NCBI RefSeq assembly: GCF_004342885.1
Contig: NZ_SMAB01000001.1
Coordinates: 216,338-280,337 of the forward strand
From: Tepidibacillus fermentans
GTDB taxonomy: Bacteria > Bacillota > Bacilli > Tepidibacillales > Tepidibacillaceae
DNA: 64,000 nucleotides
Reading direction: 5' to 3'
Shown here: in pieces, positions 35,998 through 43,198 of the stretch
Layout of the letters: every line of letters starts with the position of its first letter
Position numbering within the stretch: the stretch's first letter is position 1
Made by a program: the position numbers and the translations under genes
The notes under the pieces: model-generated
The model's database searches: none
Told to the model about the DNA's origin: nothing
Seen by the model: the letters and a program-made list of their open reading frames with translations, nothing else

Positions 35998-36105
35998 TTA
36001 ATACCAAACCCCAGCAACAAACCAGAAGAAGATAATCACGAGAAGGATGAACAGCAATAATGTTCTATAGCTAAAGAAATATCCTCCGCCGTATCCACCT
36101 GCCAT
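35998..36105 (-). CDS. membrane microprotein C (35 residues)
   Basis: MAGGYGGGYFFSYRT, the shared helix, and a diverged end FFWFVAGVWY instead of IGGTWW. GGAGGG ribosome site. Third type-1 member in order from the left. Confidence 0.8.
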   Translation of the reverse strand: MAGGYGGGYFFSYRTLLLFILLVIIFFWFVAGVWY

Positions 36106-36211
36106 TTCTTTATCCCTCCTTTGCCATTTCTACCATACTTTATGATCGATCTTAAAAGAGTGTATAGTTAATTATCCATTATTGAAGAAAAAATAGTGAT
36201 TCACCTAGTAA

Positions 36212-36343
36212 TTAGTAATAGTAACCGTATCCACCATATCCATAAGAGCTGAAGCCCCAAAGAAGCCAAATAAATAATGCAATAATAATGATCAAAAAGA
36301 TCCAGCTCCAACCACCAGCAAAGAAGTTGGTATTCGCTGCCAT
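36212..36343 (-). CDS. membrane microprotein D (43 residues)
   Basis: Type 2: MAANTNFFAGGWSWIF, helix LIIIIALFIWLLWGF, then a Gly/Tyr tail (SSYGYGGYGYYY). So the Gly/Tyr part is at the C-terminus, the reverse of type 1. AAAGGGGGTGAAAGG precedes the ATG. Confidence 0.8.
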   Translation of the reverse strand: MAANTNFFAGGWSWIFLIIIIALFIWLLWGFSSYGYGGYGYYY

Positions 36344-36402
36344 TCCTTTCACCCCCTTTCAAAGGAGTATGAGAATGAATTTAAAAGGTGTTCTTGCTAC
36401 TA

Positions 36403-36428
36403 TAAAAAAAAGGGAGACGATCTCCCTT
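36403..36428 (-). terminator. terminator after microprotein E
   Basis: GGGAGA/TCTCCC stem, CGA/TCG loop, followed by TTTTTTTT on the minus strand, about 20 bases after the stop of E. Confidence 0.85.
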
Positions 36429-36446
36429 AAACATTCCTGAGTACTT

Positions 36447-36584
36447 CTACCATGGACACCAGTAGTAGCCTAGATCATAAAAGCGGAGACTAAAGATTTT
36501 CCAAAAGATCCATAGAAATAGGAAGATAATAATGATCCACCAGATCCAGAACCAGTCGCTTATTGAACTTGGTTTTGCCGCCAT
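36447..36584 (-). CDS. membrane microprotein E (45 residues)
   Basis: Type 2: MAAKPSSISDWFWIWW, helix IIIIFLFLWIFWKIF, then SLRFYDLGYYWCPW. Trp makes up a sixth of the residues. Weak ribosome site (GGAAGAT). It has its own terminator, so it is not simply co-transcribed with D. Confidence 0.7.
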   Translation of the reverse strand: MAAKPSSISDWFWIWWIIIIFLFLWIFWKIFSLRFYDLGYYWCPW

Positions 36585-36630
36585 ATCTTCCTCTCCTTTT
36601 TACACATCAGCTATATTGATAAATTGCAAA

Positions 36631-36656
36631 ATAGGGGAAGACCAAGGCCTTCCCCC
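36631..36656 (-). terminator. terminator after microprotein F
   Basis: GGGGAAGG/CCTTCCCC-type hairpin followed by TATTTT on the minus strand, a few bases past the stop of F. Confidence 0.75.
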
Positions 36657-36662
36657 TTCGGA

Positions 36663-36767
36663 TTACCACCAAGTGCCACCAATAAACCAGAAGAAAATAA
36701 TCACGAGAAGGATGAACAATAATAGAGTTCTATATCCTCCGTACCAACCTTTAACTCCATCAGCCAT
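36663..36767 (-). CDS. membrane microprotein F (34 residues)
   Basis: Type 1: MADGVKGWYGGYRT, then the shared LLLFILLVII helix and FFWFIGGTWW end. GGAGGG ribosome site. It is separated from the other type-1 members by two type-2 genes. Confidence 0.8.
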   Translation of the reverse strand: MADGVKGWYGGYRTLLLFILLVIIFFWFIGGTWW

Positions 36768-36898
36768 AATCAAACCCTCCTTTTTGATTCTATTGGACTT
36801 TAATGTCCTTTGTACTATAACCTATGTAAATTCCCCTAGCTTTGTATAGTTGAAAAGCCTAATCTCTATAAAAATGGGTGATCGCCTTAATTAGAAGA

Positions 36899-36926
36899 AG
36901 AGCCATCCCCATGGATGACCCTTTTT
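36899..36926 (-). terminator. terminator after microprotein G
   Basis: GGGTCATCC/GGATGGCTC hairpin with mismatches; on the plus strand it is followed by TTTTT, on the minus strand by CTTCTTCT. Moderate quality. Confidence 0.5.
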
Positions 36927-36942
36927 GCAAATTCAGTTTATG

Positions 36943-37050
36943 TTACAAAATCCCAAAGAACCCCCAAAATAACCATATGAATAACACAATGATAATGATC
37001 CACCATATCCATGAAAAACCTCCAAACCAACTGGTCCTTGCATTTGCCAC
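36943..37050 (-). CDS. membrane microprotein G (35 residues)
   Basis: Type 2: MANARTSWFGGFSWIWW, helix IIIIVLFIWLFWGFF, end GIL. GTG start behind AAAGGAGGTTAACTCC. First gene of the array in the direction of transcription. Confidence 0.75.
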   Translation of the reverse strand: MANARTSWFGGFSWIWWIIIIVLFIWLFWGFFGIL

Positions 37051-37156
37051 GGAGTTAACCTCCTTTCAATATATGTTCATTGCTAGTTTATGAATCTTAC
37101 CTTTTTCAAGACTATACCATCACCTATTTTTCATGAAATCCGCATCCGTTGAACGT

Positions 37157-37189
37157 AAAAAGCTGTTGGAATTGTTCCAACAGCTTTTT
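37157..37189 (-). terminator. terminator of the corA gene
   Basis: Fifteen-base stem AAAAAGCTGTTGGAA/TTCCAACAGCTTTTT with a TTG/CAA loop; 15 bases after the stop. Confidence 0.93.
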
Positions 37190-37203
37190 GGTTTATAATC
37201 TAT

Positions 37204-38136
37204 TCAAAACATTTTACGCTTTATAAAAATCAAAGAAATGAATACCGACAATAACGTAGAAATTGAAACAATAATCATAAATGCATGGGGATTGTTCTCA
37301 AATGGAACATCTACATTCATTCCAAAAAAACTTGCAATCATGGTTGGAATCGATAACACAATCGTAATCGATGTTAAAAATTTCATCACGATATTGAGAT
37401 TATTGGAAATGACAGATGCGAAAGCATCCATCGTACCAGTTAGGATATTAATATGGATACTCGCCATTTCAATTGCCTGTTTATTTTCGATCATAACATC
37501 TTCTAATAAATCCGTATCCTCTGGATATTTTTTAATCGAATCGAGCTTTAACATTTTTTCTAACACAATCTCATTACTTTTTAACGATGTAGAGAAATAA
37601 ACTAAGGATTTTTCTAAATCGAGAAGCTCGATTAACTCTTTATTCTTCATCGATTTATGCAATTCGAGTTCAATCCGGTAACTTGTTTTTTCGATTTGCC
37701 TCAAATATTGTAAGAAATACGTGGCATTTTTATATAAGAGTTGTAATATAAATCTTGTCCGTTTAAACGTATAGAATGATTTTACTTTTCCTTCAATAAA
37801 ATCATTAATAATCGCATTCTTTTTCAAAGAAACAGTGACAATACTATCTTCATTTAGAATAATTCCTAAAGGTAAAGTCGTGTATAAGCCAGAATGTTCT
37901 TCAACAGTTGGAATTGGAATATCCACAAGGATTAGAGTACACCCATTACTTGTTTCAATTCGTGGCCTTTCTTCCTCGTCCAATGCCGCCCTAATATGTT
38001 CTAGTTCCAAATCCAATTGTTGACTTACCCATAAAATTTCTTCTTCTGTCGGATTCGTTAAGTTTACCCATACCCCTTTATCTAATTCTTCCAGTTTTTT
38101 TAATTGATCATCGATGGTTTTGTAGATTTCGATCAT
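37204..38136 (-). CDS. corA: CorA-family divalent cation transporter
   Basis: 310 residues. A long N-terminal cytoplasmic alpha/beta and helical funnel domain (about 1-245) is followed by two transmembrane helices (about 250-270 and 283-303), with the GMN signature in FFGMNVDVP at the periplasmic mouth. Mg2+ (or Co2+/Zn2+) uptake as a pentamer is the family role. The ATG of MIEIYKTID is chosen for its AGAAGGTG site; the frame extends 15 codons upstream without one. Monocistronic. Confidence 0.92.
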   Translation of the reverse strand: MIEIYKTIDDQLKKLEELDKGVWVNLTNPTEEEILWVSQQLDLELEHIRAALDEEERPRIETSNGCTLILVDIPIPTVEEHSGLYTTLPLGIILNEDSIVTVSLKKNAIINDFIEGKVKSFYTFKRTRFILQLLYKNATYFLQYLRQIEKTSYRIELELHKSMKNKELIELLDLEKSLVYFSTSLKSNEIVLEKMLKLDSIKKYPEDTDLLEDVMIENKQAIEMASIHINILTGTMDAFASVISNNLNIVMKFLTSITIVLSIPTMIASFFGMNVDVPFENNPHAFMIIVSISTLLSVFISLIFIKRKMF

Positions 38137-38304
38137 GTCAATCACCTTCTTTTCATTCCTACATGTTATTAAACACCTCATAAAAATTTTTTTTTGACTT
38201 ACATATCATATACGAATATAAGACAAGCTGTAAAGCTTCTTTTTAATCATAGCAAAATTCTGATAAAATCATTTATTAGATAAATCGAATTGGAGGGGGT
38301 AAAT

Positions 38305-38652
38305 ATGTCCACATTATTGTTATACCAGTATTCCTGTCCGATATGCGGTTATACATTATATTCAGAAAGAGATGACGAGGAACTGTACTGTCAAACAAAA
38401 AATTGTTCATTTAAAGAATCGCTTCCTGCAAAAAATGAATTAGAAGCATTTATTAAAAGTGATGATTATTATACCGTTAAGGAAACATTTATGGTGGATC
38501 ACGGTTGTTGTGAGGTACGTTCGATAAAAGCTGGTACACGCGTTGAGATTCTAAAAATCAAAAAAGGTTGGTACCTTTGTGAAACCGAAGATGGCCTTAG
38601 TTTTTACGTCCCAAAGGAAAAACTGGAACACAAAAAGCAGCGACCTGAATAG
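38305..38652 (+). CDS. zinc-ribbon protein, unknown
   Basis: 115 residues. The N-terminal CPICGYTLY...LYCQTKNCSF pattern (about residues 10-37) is a four-cysteine zinc ribbon. The rest is an SH3-like beta fold (TRVEILKIKKGWYLCETEDG) plus a basic tail; CC occurs near residue 70. ATG after GGAGGGGG. The SH3-like GWYL motif suggests a small binding module. No family name known to me; not clearly tied to neighbouring genes. Confidence 0.65.
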   Translation: MSTLLLYQYSCPICGYTLYSERDDEELYCQTKNCSFKESLPAKNELEAFIKSDDYYTVKETFMVDHGCCEVRSIKAGTRVEILKIKKGWYLCETEDGLSFYVPKEKLEHKKQRPE

Positions 38653-38671
38653 ATCGCTGCTTCCTATTTTT
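38637..38671 (+). terminator. terminator overlapping the zinc-ribbon gene end
   Basis: GCAGCGA/TCGCTGC stem with a 10-base loop containing the stop codon, followed by TTCCTATTTTT. Confidence 0.75.
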
Positions 38672-38734
38672 AGCCTATATTGGTTTGTATATTCATAGAT
38701 CATACAAGCCTACACCGTCGTATGGCTGACTTAT

Positions 38735-39031
38735 TTAGTGAACAACAATCGTCTTCCACTTGAACAAACCTTCTAAATCGAGTTCATATTTTTTATCCTT
38801 TTTTAGAATAAATGGGTCCCAATAGATGGTTATCCCATCTTGTTCCATGACTCGGTAGTAACCTTCTTCTTTTGGTTTTCCTAACTCTGCTCCTACAAAC
38901 ACAAAGTTTGTACAACACCCAGTTTGTGGAGCTTCTGCTAAGGTGATGATTCCACCACGATCCTTGATATATTCTTTTACCCTTTCTGTCATGTCTACCT
39001 GAATATCAAAGATGGGTATGATTGGTTTCAT
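38735..39031 (-). CDS. small protein with adjacent-cysteine motif
   Basis: 98 residues, beta-rich, with a GCCTNFVF motif near residue 38. I recall small families in Firmicutes annotated by a CC or Cys/selenocysteine pair with this length, which may be redox-active; this member has two ordinary cysteines, so nothing suggests selenocysteine here. The ATG is preceded by GAGAGGGTGAGACTCGG. It lies 33 bases after cstA in the same direction and may be co-transcribed with it. Confidence 0.55.
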   Translation of the reverse strand: MKPIIPIFDIQVDMTERVKEYIKDRGGIITLAEAPQTGCCTNFVFVGAELGKPKEEGYYRVMEQDGITIYWDPFILKKDKKYELDLEGLFKWKTIVVH

Positions 39032-39064
39032 CCGAGTCTCACCCTCTCTTACTTTACTATTAAC

Positions 39065-40495
39065 TTAGTTTTCTATTGCAATGGTTGCTCGCTTTTTTAC
39101 TTTTAGTGCTTTCACTGCAAATAACACAGCAATTCCGACCGTAATCGCTAAACCAACAGGATAGGAAATGCTTGTTGGTAAGCTAAATCCTTCTGGTGCT
39201 TGTAAAATATAAGTGAAGGAAACTGCTGTCATAAAGGTTGCTGGAACACTTGCAATCCAGTGATTCTTTCCTTCTTGAACCAAGAACATTGCGGCAGCCC
39301 AAAGCATAATCATTGCTGTTGTTTGGTTTGCCCAAGAGAAATATCTCCATAAGAAGTTAAAGTCAATCAATGTTAGTAGATAACCGACAACAAACATAGG
39401 AATGGTAATGATCAAACGGCTACTAATTTTGCGCTGACTCATTTTGAAGAAATCAGCGATTAGAATACGAGCACCACGAAAAGCGGTGTCACCAGAAGTA
39501 ATTGGAAGTACAATTACCCCAATAATCGCAAGGGTCCCGCCAACTGCTCCCAACATCGTAATCGCAATGTGACGAACCACTCCCGCAGGTCCACCATATT
39601 GAACTAAAGCATCTTGTAATCCATCAGTTCCATGGAATACAGCCATACCTGCTGCCGCCCAAACCATGGCAATCGCAGATTCAGCAATCATCATTCCATA
39701 GAAAATTTTACGCCCATATTTTTCATTTTGAATCGTTCTTGCAACTAGTGGAGATTGTGTTGCATGGAAACCACTAATTGCACCACAAGCAATCGTAATA
39801 AAAAGTAATGGCCATACAGGTAATCCTTTTGGATGTAGGTTAGCAAATGTTAATTCAGGAATGGCATATCCTTTAACGATTAAACCGCCACCTACTCCTA
39901 ATGCCATGATAATTAGAAATGCACCAAAGATTGGATAAATCTTTCCGATGATTTTATCAATCGGCAATAAGGTTGCCAAGATATAATAAAAGAAAATAAA
40001 AGCGGAAACCATTCCAAGTGTTATCCAATCAGGAGTTAAAGTTGCGATTAGTCCAGCTGGACCAGTAACGAAAACAACACCTACAAGAATTAATAAAATT
40101 AATGAAAATACGTTAACAAATTGTTTCATACCATTTCCAAGGTATTTTCCTACTAATTCTGGAAGTTGAGCACCGTTATTTCTTACCGATAACATTCCCG
40201 AAAAATAATCATGAACGGCTCCAGCAAAAATACCACCAAGAACAATCCAAACAAATGCTAAAGGTCCCCATAGTGCGCCCAAAATCGGACCAAAAATTGG
40301 ACCTAATCCGGCAATGTTTAATAATTGAATTAAACTGTTTCGATTCGTACTGATCGGTACAAAGTCCACTCCATCTTGATTCGCGTAAGCAGGTGTCGGA
40401 CGGTTTTCATTTACACCGAAAACCTTTTCCACAAAACGGCCATAGAAAATATATCCTAATACCAACGCGACAAAGGAAAGGATAAATGTGATCAT
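39065..40495 (-). CDS. cstA: CstA-family transporter (pyruvate or peptide uptake)
   Basis: 476 residues with about 13-14 hydrophobic segments. Family motifs: VPISTNRNSLIQLLNIAGLGPIFGPILGA near the N-terminus (seen as GLGPIFGPILGALWG), GAVHDYFSGM, and SGFHATQSPLVARTI. It is much shorter than E. coli CstA (about 700) but normal for the Firmicutes type. E. coli CstA and BtsT import pyruvate; a LytST-type pair directly upstream here mirrors the BtsSR-BtsT arrangement, so pyruvate uptake is a good inference. A cre-like site lies in the promoter region. Confidence 0.9.
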   Translation of the reverse strand: MITFILSFVALVLGYIFYGRFVEKVFGVNENRPTPAYANQDGVDFVPISTNRNSLIQLLNIAGLGPIFGPILGALWGPLAFVWIVLGGIFAGAVHDYFSGMLSVRNNGAQLPELVGKYLGNGMKQFVNVFSLILLILVGVVFVTGPAGLIATLTPDWITLGMVSAFIFFYYILATLLPIDKIIGKIYPIFGAFLIIMALGVGGGLIVKGYAIPELTFANLHPKGLPVWPLLFITIACGAISGFHATQSPLVARTIQNEKYGRKIFYGMMIAESAIAMVWAAAGMAVFHGTDGLQDALVQYGGPAGVVRHIAITMLGAVGGTLAIIGVIVLPITSGDTAFRGARILIADFFKMSQRKISSRLIITIPMFVVGYLLTLIDFNFLWRYFSWANQTTAMIMLWAAAMFLVQEGKNHWIASVPATFMTAVSFTYILQAPEGFSLPTSISYPVGLAITVGIAVLFAVKALKVKKRATIAIEN

Positions 40496-40534
40496 AAATA
40501 ATTCCCCCTCTTTTCAAAAAATTAAATCAGATAA

Positions 40535-40548
40535 TGAATGCGTTTGCA
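40535..40548. promoter_or_regulatory. cre-like site upstream of cstA
   Basis: TGAATGCGTTTGCA agrees with the catabolite-response consensus TGWAANCGNTNWCA at all but two positions. It is 40 bases before the cstA start, so CcpA repression during growth on sugars is plausible. Confidence 0.5.
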
Positions 40549-40645
40549 ATATGATTGTAATGAAAAATGAGGGAATTGTGTCGAATTATTTCCTAAATGT
40601 TAAAATTCATGTCTAAATGGTATATAGCTCGTTCTATTTCGCATT

Positions 40646-41422
40646 TCATAATCCCAAAATATCTTTTAACATCTTCACATATTGCCTACTAACCGGAACT
40701 TTTGATTGTTCATTGTCTTTCATCGTCAAGTTATAAGCACCATTAAACCATGGTACAAGTTCTTCAATGTAGTCGAGATTGACTAAATAACTTCGGTGAG
40801 TTCGAAAAAAAGAATATTTTTTCAACTTATCTTCTAATACCTGTAATGTAAATTTTGTCACATACGTATCTTTCATCGTTTTTATTCGTACACCTCTTCC
40901 TTCACGATAAGCATATACGATTTCCCTTGGATCTAAGAGTATCACTCGTTCATCTGTTTGAATTGCCAACTTCGAGATATTTTTCTTCTCCTCTTTTAAT
41001 TTGTCCTCACCCATCATTTGGTAAATGAGTTCTTTTATTTTTTCATGATTTGGCTTTTCTAATCGTTTTTTAATTCTTTCGATCGTACTTGCTAGTCTTT
41101 CTTCATCAAATGGTTTTAACAAGTAATCGACAGCATTCATCTCGAACGCTTTGATTGCATGTTCGTTATAAGCCGTTGAAAACACAATCAGTGTATTTAT
41201 ATCTTCTTCCATTACTTTTTTAGCTACAGCTAATCCATTCATCTCAGGCATATAAATATCTAAAAAAACGACATCAGGTTTTTGTTCAACAATTTTTTCG
41301 TAAGCTTCCTTCCCATCCTTTGCCTCGCCAATAATTTCAATCTCTTCATACTCATTTAATAGATATGTTAATTCATCTCTTGCAAGTATTTCATCATCTG
41401 CAATCAGTACTTTAATCGTCAT
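40646..41422 (-). CDS. lytT: LytTR-family response regulator
   Basis: 258 residues: receiver domain (about 1-120; DDE pocket, Asp in VVFLDIYMPEM, STAYNEHAIKAFE) and a LytTR DNA-binding domain (about 150-255; KISKLAIQT..., FFRTHRSYLVNLDYIEEL, KVPVSRQY). ATGA overlap with the kinase gene upstream. LytTR proteins bind paired imperfect direct repeats; the cstA promoter is the likely target because cstA lies directly downstream. Confidence 0.92.
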   Translation of the reverse strand: MTIKVLIADDEILARDELTYLLNEYEEIEIIGEAKDGKEAYEKIVEQKPDVVFLDIYMPEMNGLAVAKKVMEEDINTLIVFSTAYNEHAIKAFEMNAVDYLLKPFDEERLASTIERIKKRLEKPNHEKIKELIYQMMGEDKLKEEKKNISKLAIQTDERVILLDPREIVYAYREGRGVRIKTMKDTYVTKFTLQVLEDKLKKYSFFRTHRSYLVNLDYIEELVPWFNGAYNLTMKDNEQSKVPVSRQYVKMLKDILGL

Positions 41423-43179
41423 TTAGAAACCTCCTGTTTTTGTACAATTGGAATGAGAAACCAGACCTTTGTTCCTTTTCCTTGTTCACTTTCAATATGA
41501 AGACCTGAAGCTCCCCCATATCGACTAATCAATCTTTGATGGACATTATATAATCCAAATCCAGTTCCTTCTTTAGATCTTACTCTTTGGTTCAACAATA
41601 ACTCAATTCGCTTTGAGTCGATTCCGATTCCATTATCCATCACAGCCAAGTAGACCATCTCTTCTTGTTTCTGTACGTTAATGCGAATTCGTCCATTTTT
41701 CATCCCTTTAAGTCCATGTTTAATCGCATTCTCAACTAATGGTTGAAGGGTAAGCGGGGGAAGTAAAACATGTTCAATTTCTTGATCAACTTGGAATTCG
41801 ACTTGCAAGCGATCGAAAAACCTTGCCTGTTCAATATATAAATAGGACCTAGTATGGTTGATTTCTTGTCCGATACTAACTAATTCATGTAAAGAAGCAT
41901 TTAGGTTTTGACGAAAGAAGTTTCCTAATTGGATCAGGAGTTTTCTTGCCAAATCTGGATTTGTTCTAATTAACGCCACAATCGTGTTTAATGAATTAAA
42001 TAAGAAGTGAGGGTTGACTTGTGCTTGTAATGCTTTTATTTCTGCCTCAGACACCAACTTTGCCTGCTTTTCAGCCTCAACCGCTTCAATTTGATGGGAT
42101 AAAAGGCCACCTAGCCCTAAAGCTAATTCCCGATCAACGAGTCGAATTTGTTTTTGATTCGCAAAGTAAAATTTAAGAACTCCAATGATTTCCCCCGCTT
42201 TTTTGATCGGAACGATAATCGCTGCTTGTAATGGGCACTTAGGCTGTTGACAGCGAATTTCATCAAAAGATTTGGCAACGTAGTCCTTACCGGATTTCAG
42301 TACTTGTTTCGTTGCTTCTGTAAGTAACGAATGTCCCGGTGTGTGATGATCATCTCCTAATCCAACATGGGATAAAATTTTCTCTTGGTTTGTGATCGAT
42401 ACGGCAGAAGCATTGGTTGTCTTTAGTAGTAATTTTGAAATCTCTTTCGCTGATTCTTCATTTAGGCCTTTTCTTAAGTGAAATAAAGTTTGGTCAACCA
42501 CATGTAAAACCTTTTGTGCTTGATCAGCTTCAATCCGATCCTCTTCATGAACAACACTCTGAATAATCGCGATAAAAATCGCAATTCCAATACTATTTGC
42601 AACGATCATCGGTAAACCAATGACTTGAACCAAAGCAAGTGCCTTTTCAAAAGGTTTTGCCAAAAGTAAAATAATAGCCATTTGCACGGTCTCGGCAACC
42701 AATCCCGTAAAAAAAGCAGTTCCAATAGGGACAATGCGTCGATTCCCGATTTTTTTATAAACAATTCCTGCCATCGCTCCCTCTACAACCGTTGATACCC
42801 CGCATGCCAAACCTGTAAATCCTCCAAGTAACATTCGATGGATCGCAGCAATCAACCCTGCACCAAGTCCAACCACTGGTCCGCCTAATAATCCTCCAAT
42901 GACAACACCAATGACACGGGAATTGGCGATGGCTTCATTAAATTGAATATGAATCACATCGGAAACCCACAATGTCGTCCCTTGATATGGTTCGACTGCA
43001 ATTCCTGTGTAAGTTCCAATAATGCCAAAGATCCCAAAAAGAATCATCAGTTTGATTTTTGTCAATCGGTCTGACTTATGATCGATTAAATTCCGGAAGG
43101 TAGCGAAACGAGTCAGAATAAAAGCAATGGTTACAATAACTCCGATTCTTTCAATCATTAAAAATAATAGTTGAAGCAT
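41419..43179 (-). CDS. lytS: LytS-type sensor histidine kinase
   Basis: About 586 residues: N-terminal 5TM-5TMR_LYT membrane sensor (about 1-200), a GAF-like domain (about 225-365, with RCQQPKCPLQAAIIVPIKK), then His_kinase (QVNPHFLFNSLNTIVALIR, with the phospho-His) and HATPase (ENAIKHGLKG, DNGIGID, GTGFGLYNVHQRL). In E. coli the related BtsS senses external pyruvate; in Bacillus LytS responds to pyruvate as well. The ATG after GGAGGAGTACAAATCA is preferred. Four-base overlap with lytT. Confidence 0.9.
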   Translation of the reverse strand: MLQLLFLMIERIGVIVTIAFILTRFATFRNLIDHKSDRLTKIKLMILFGIFGIIGTYTGIAVEPYQGTTLWVSDVIHIQFNEAIANSRVIGVVIGGLLGGPVVGLGAGLIAAIHRMLLGGFTGLACGVSTVVEGAMAGIVYKKIGNRRIVPIGTAFFTGLVAETVQMAIILLLAKPFEKALALVQVIGLPMIVANSIGIAIFIAIIQSVVHEEDRIEADQAQKVLHVVDQTLFHLRKGLNEESAKEISKLLLKTTNASAVSITNQEKILSHVGLGDDHHTPGHSLLTEATKQVLKSGKDYVAKSFDEIRCQQPKCPLQAAIIVPIKKAGEIIGVLKFYFANQKQIRLVDRELALGLGGLLSHQIEAVEAEKQAKLVSEAEIKALQAQVNPHFLFNSLNTIVALIRTNPDLARKLLIQLGNFFRQNLNASLHELVSIGQEINHTRSYLYIEQARFFDRLQVEFQVDQEIEHVLLPPLTLQPLVENAIKHGLKGMKNGRIRINVQKQEEMVYLAVMDNGIGIDSKRIELLLNQRVRSKEGTGFGLYNVHQRLISRYGGASGLHIESEQGKGTKVWFLIPIVQKQEVSK

Positions 43180-43198
43180 TGATTTGTACTCCTCCACA

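Noticed and set aside
35590..37050. Regularly repeated blocks considered as a non-coding repeat array
   Set aside because: Each block has a start, stop and ribosome site, and differences between copies are mostly silent or conservative.
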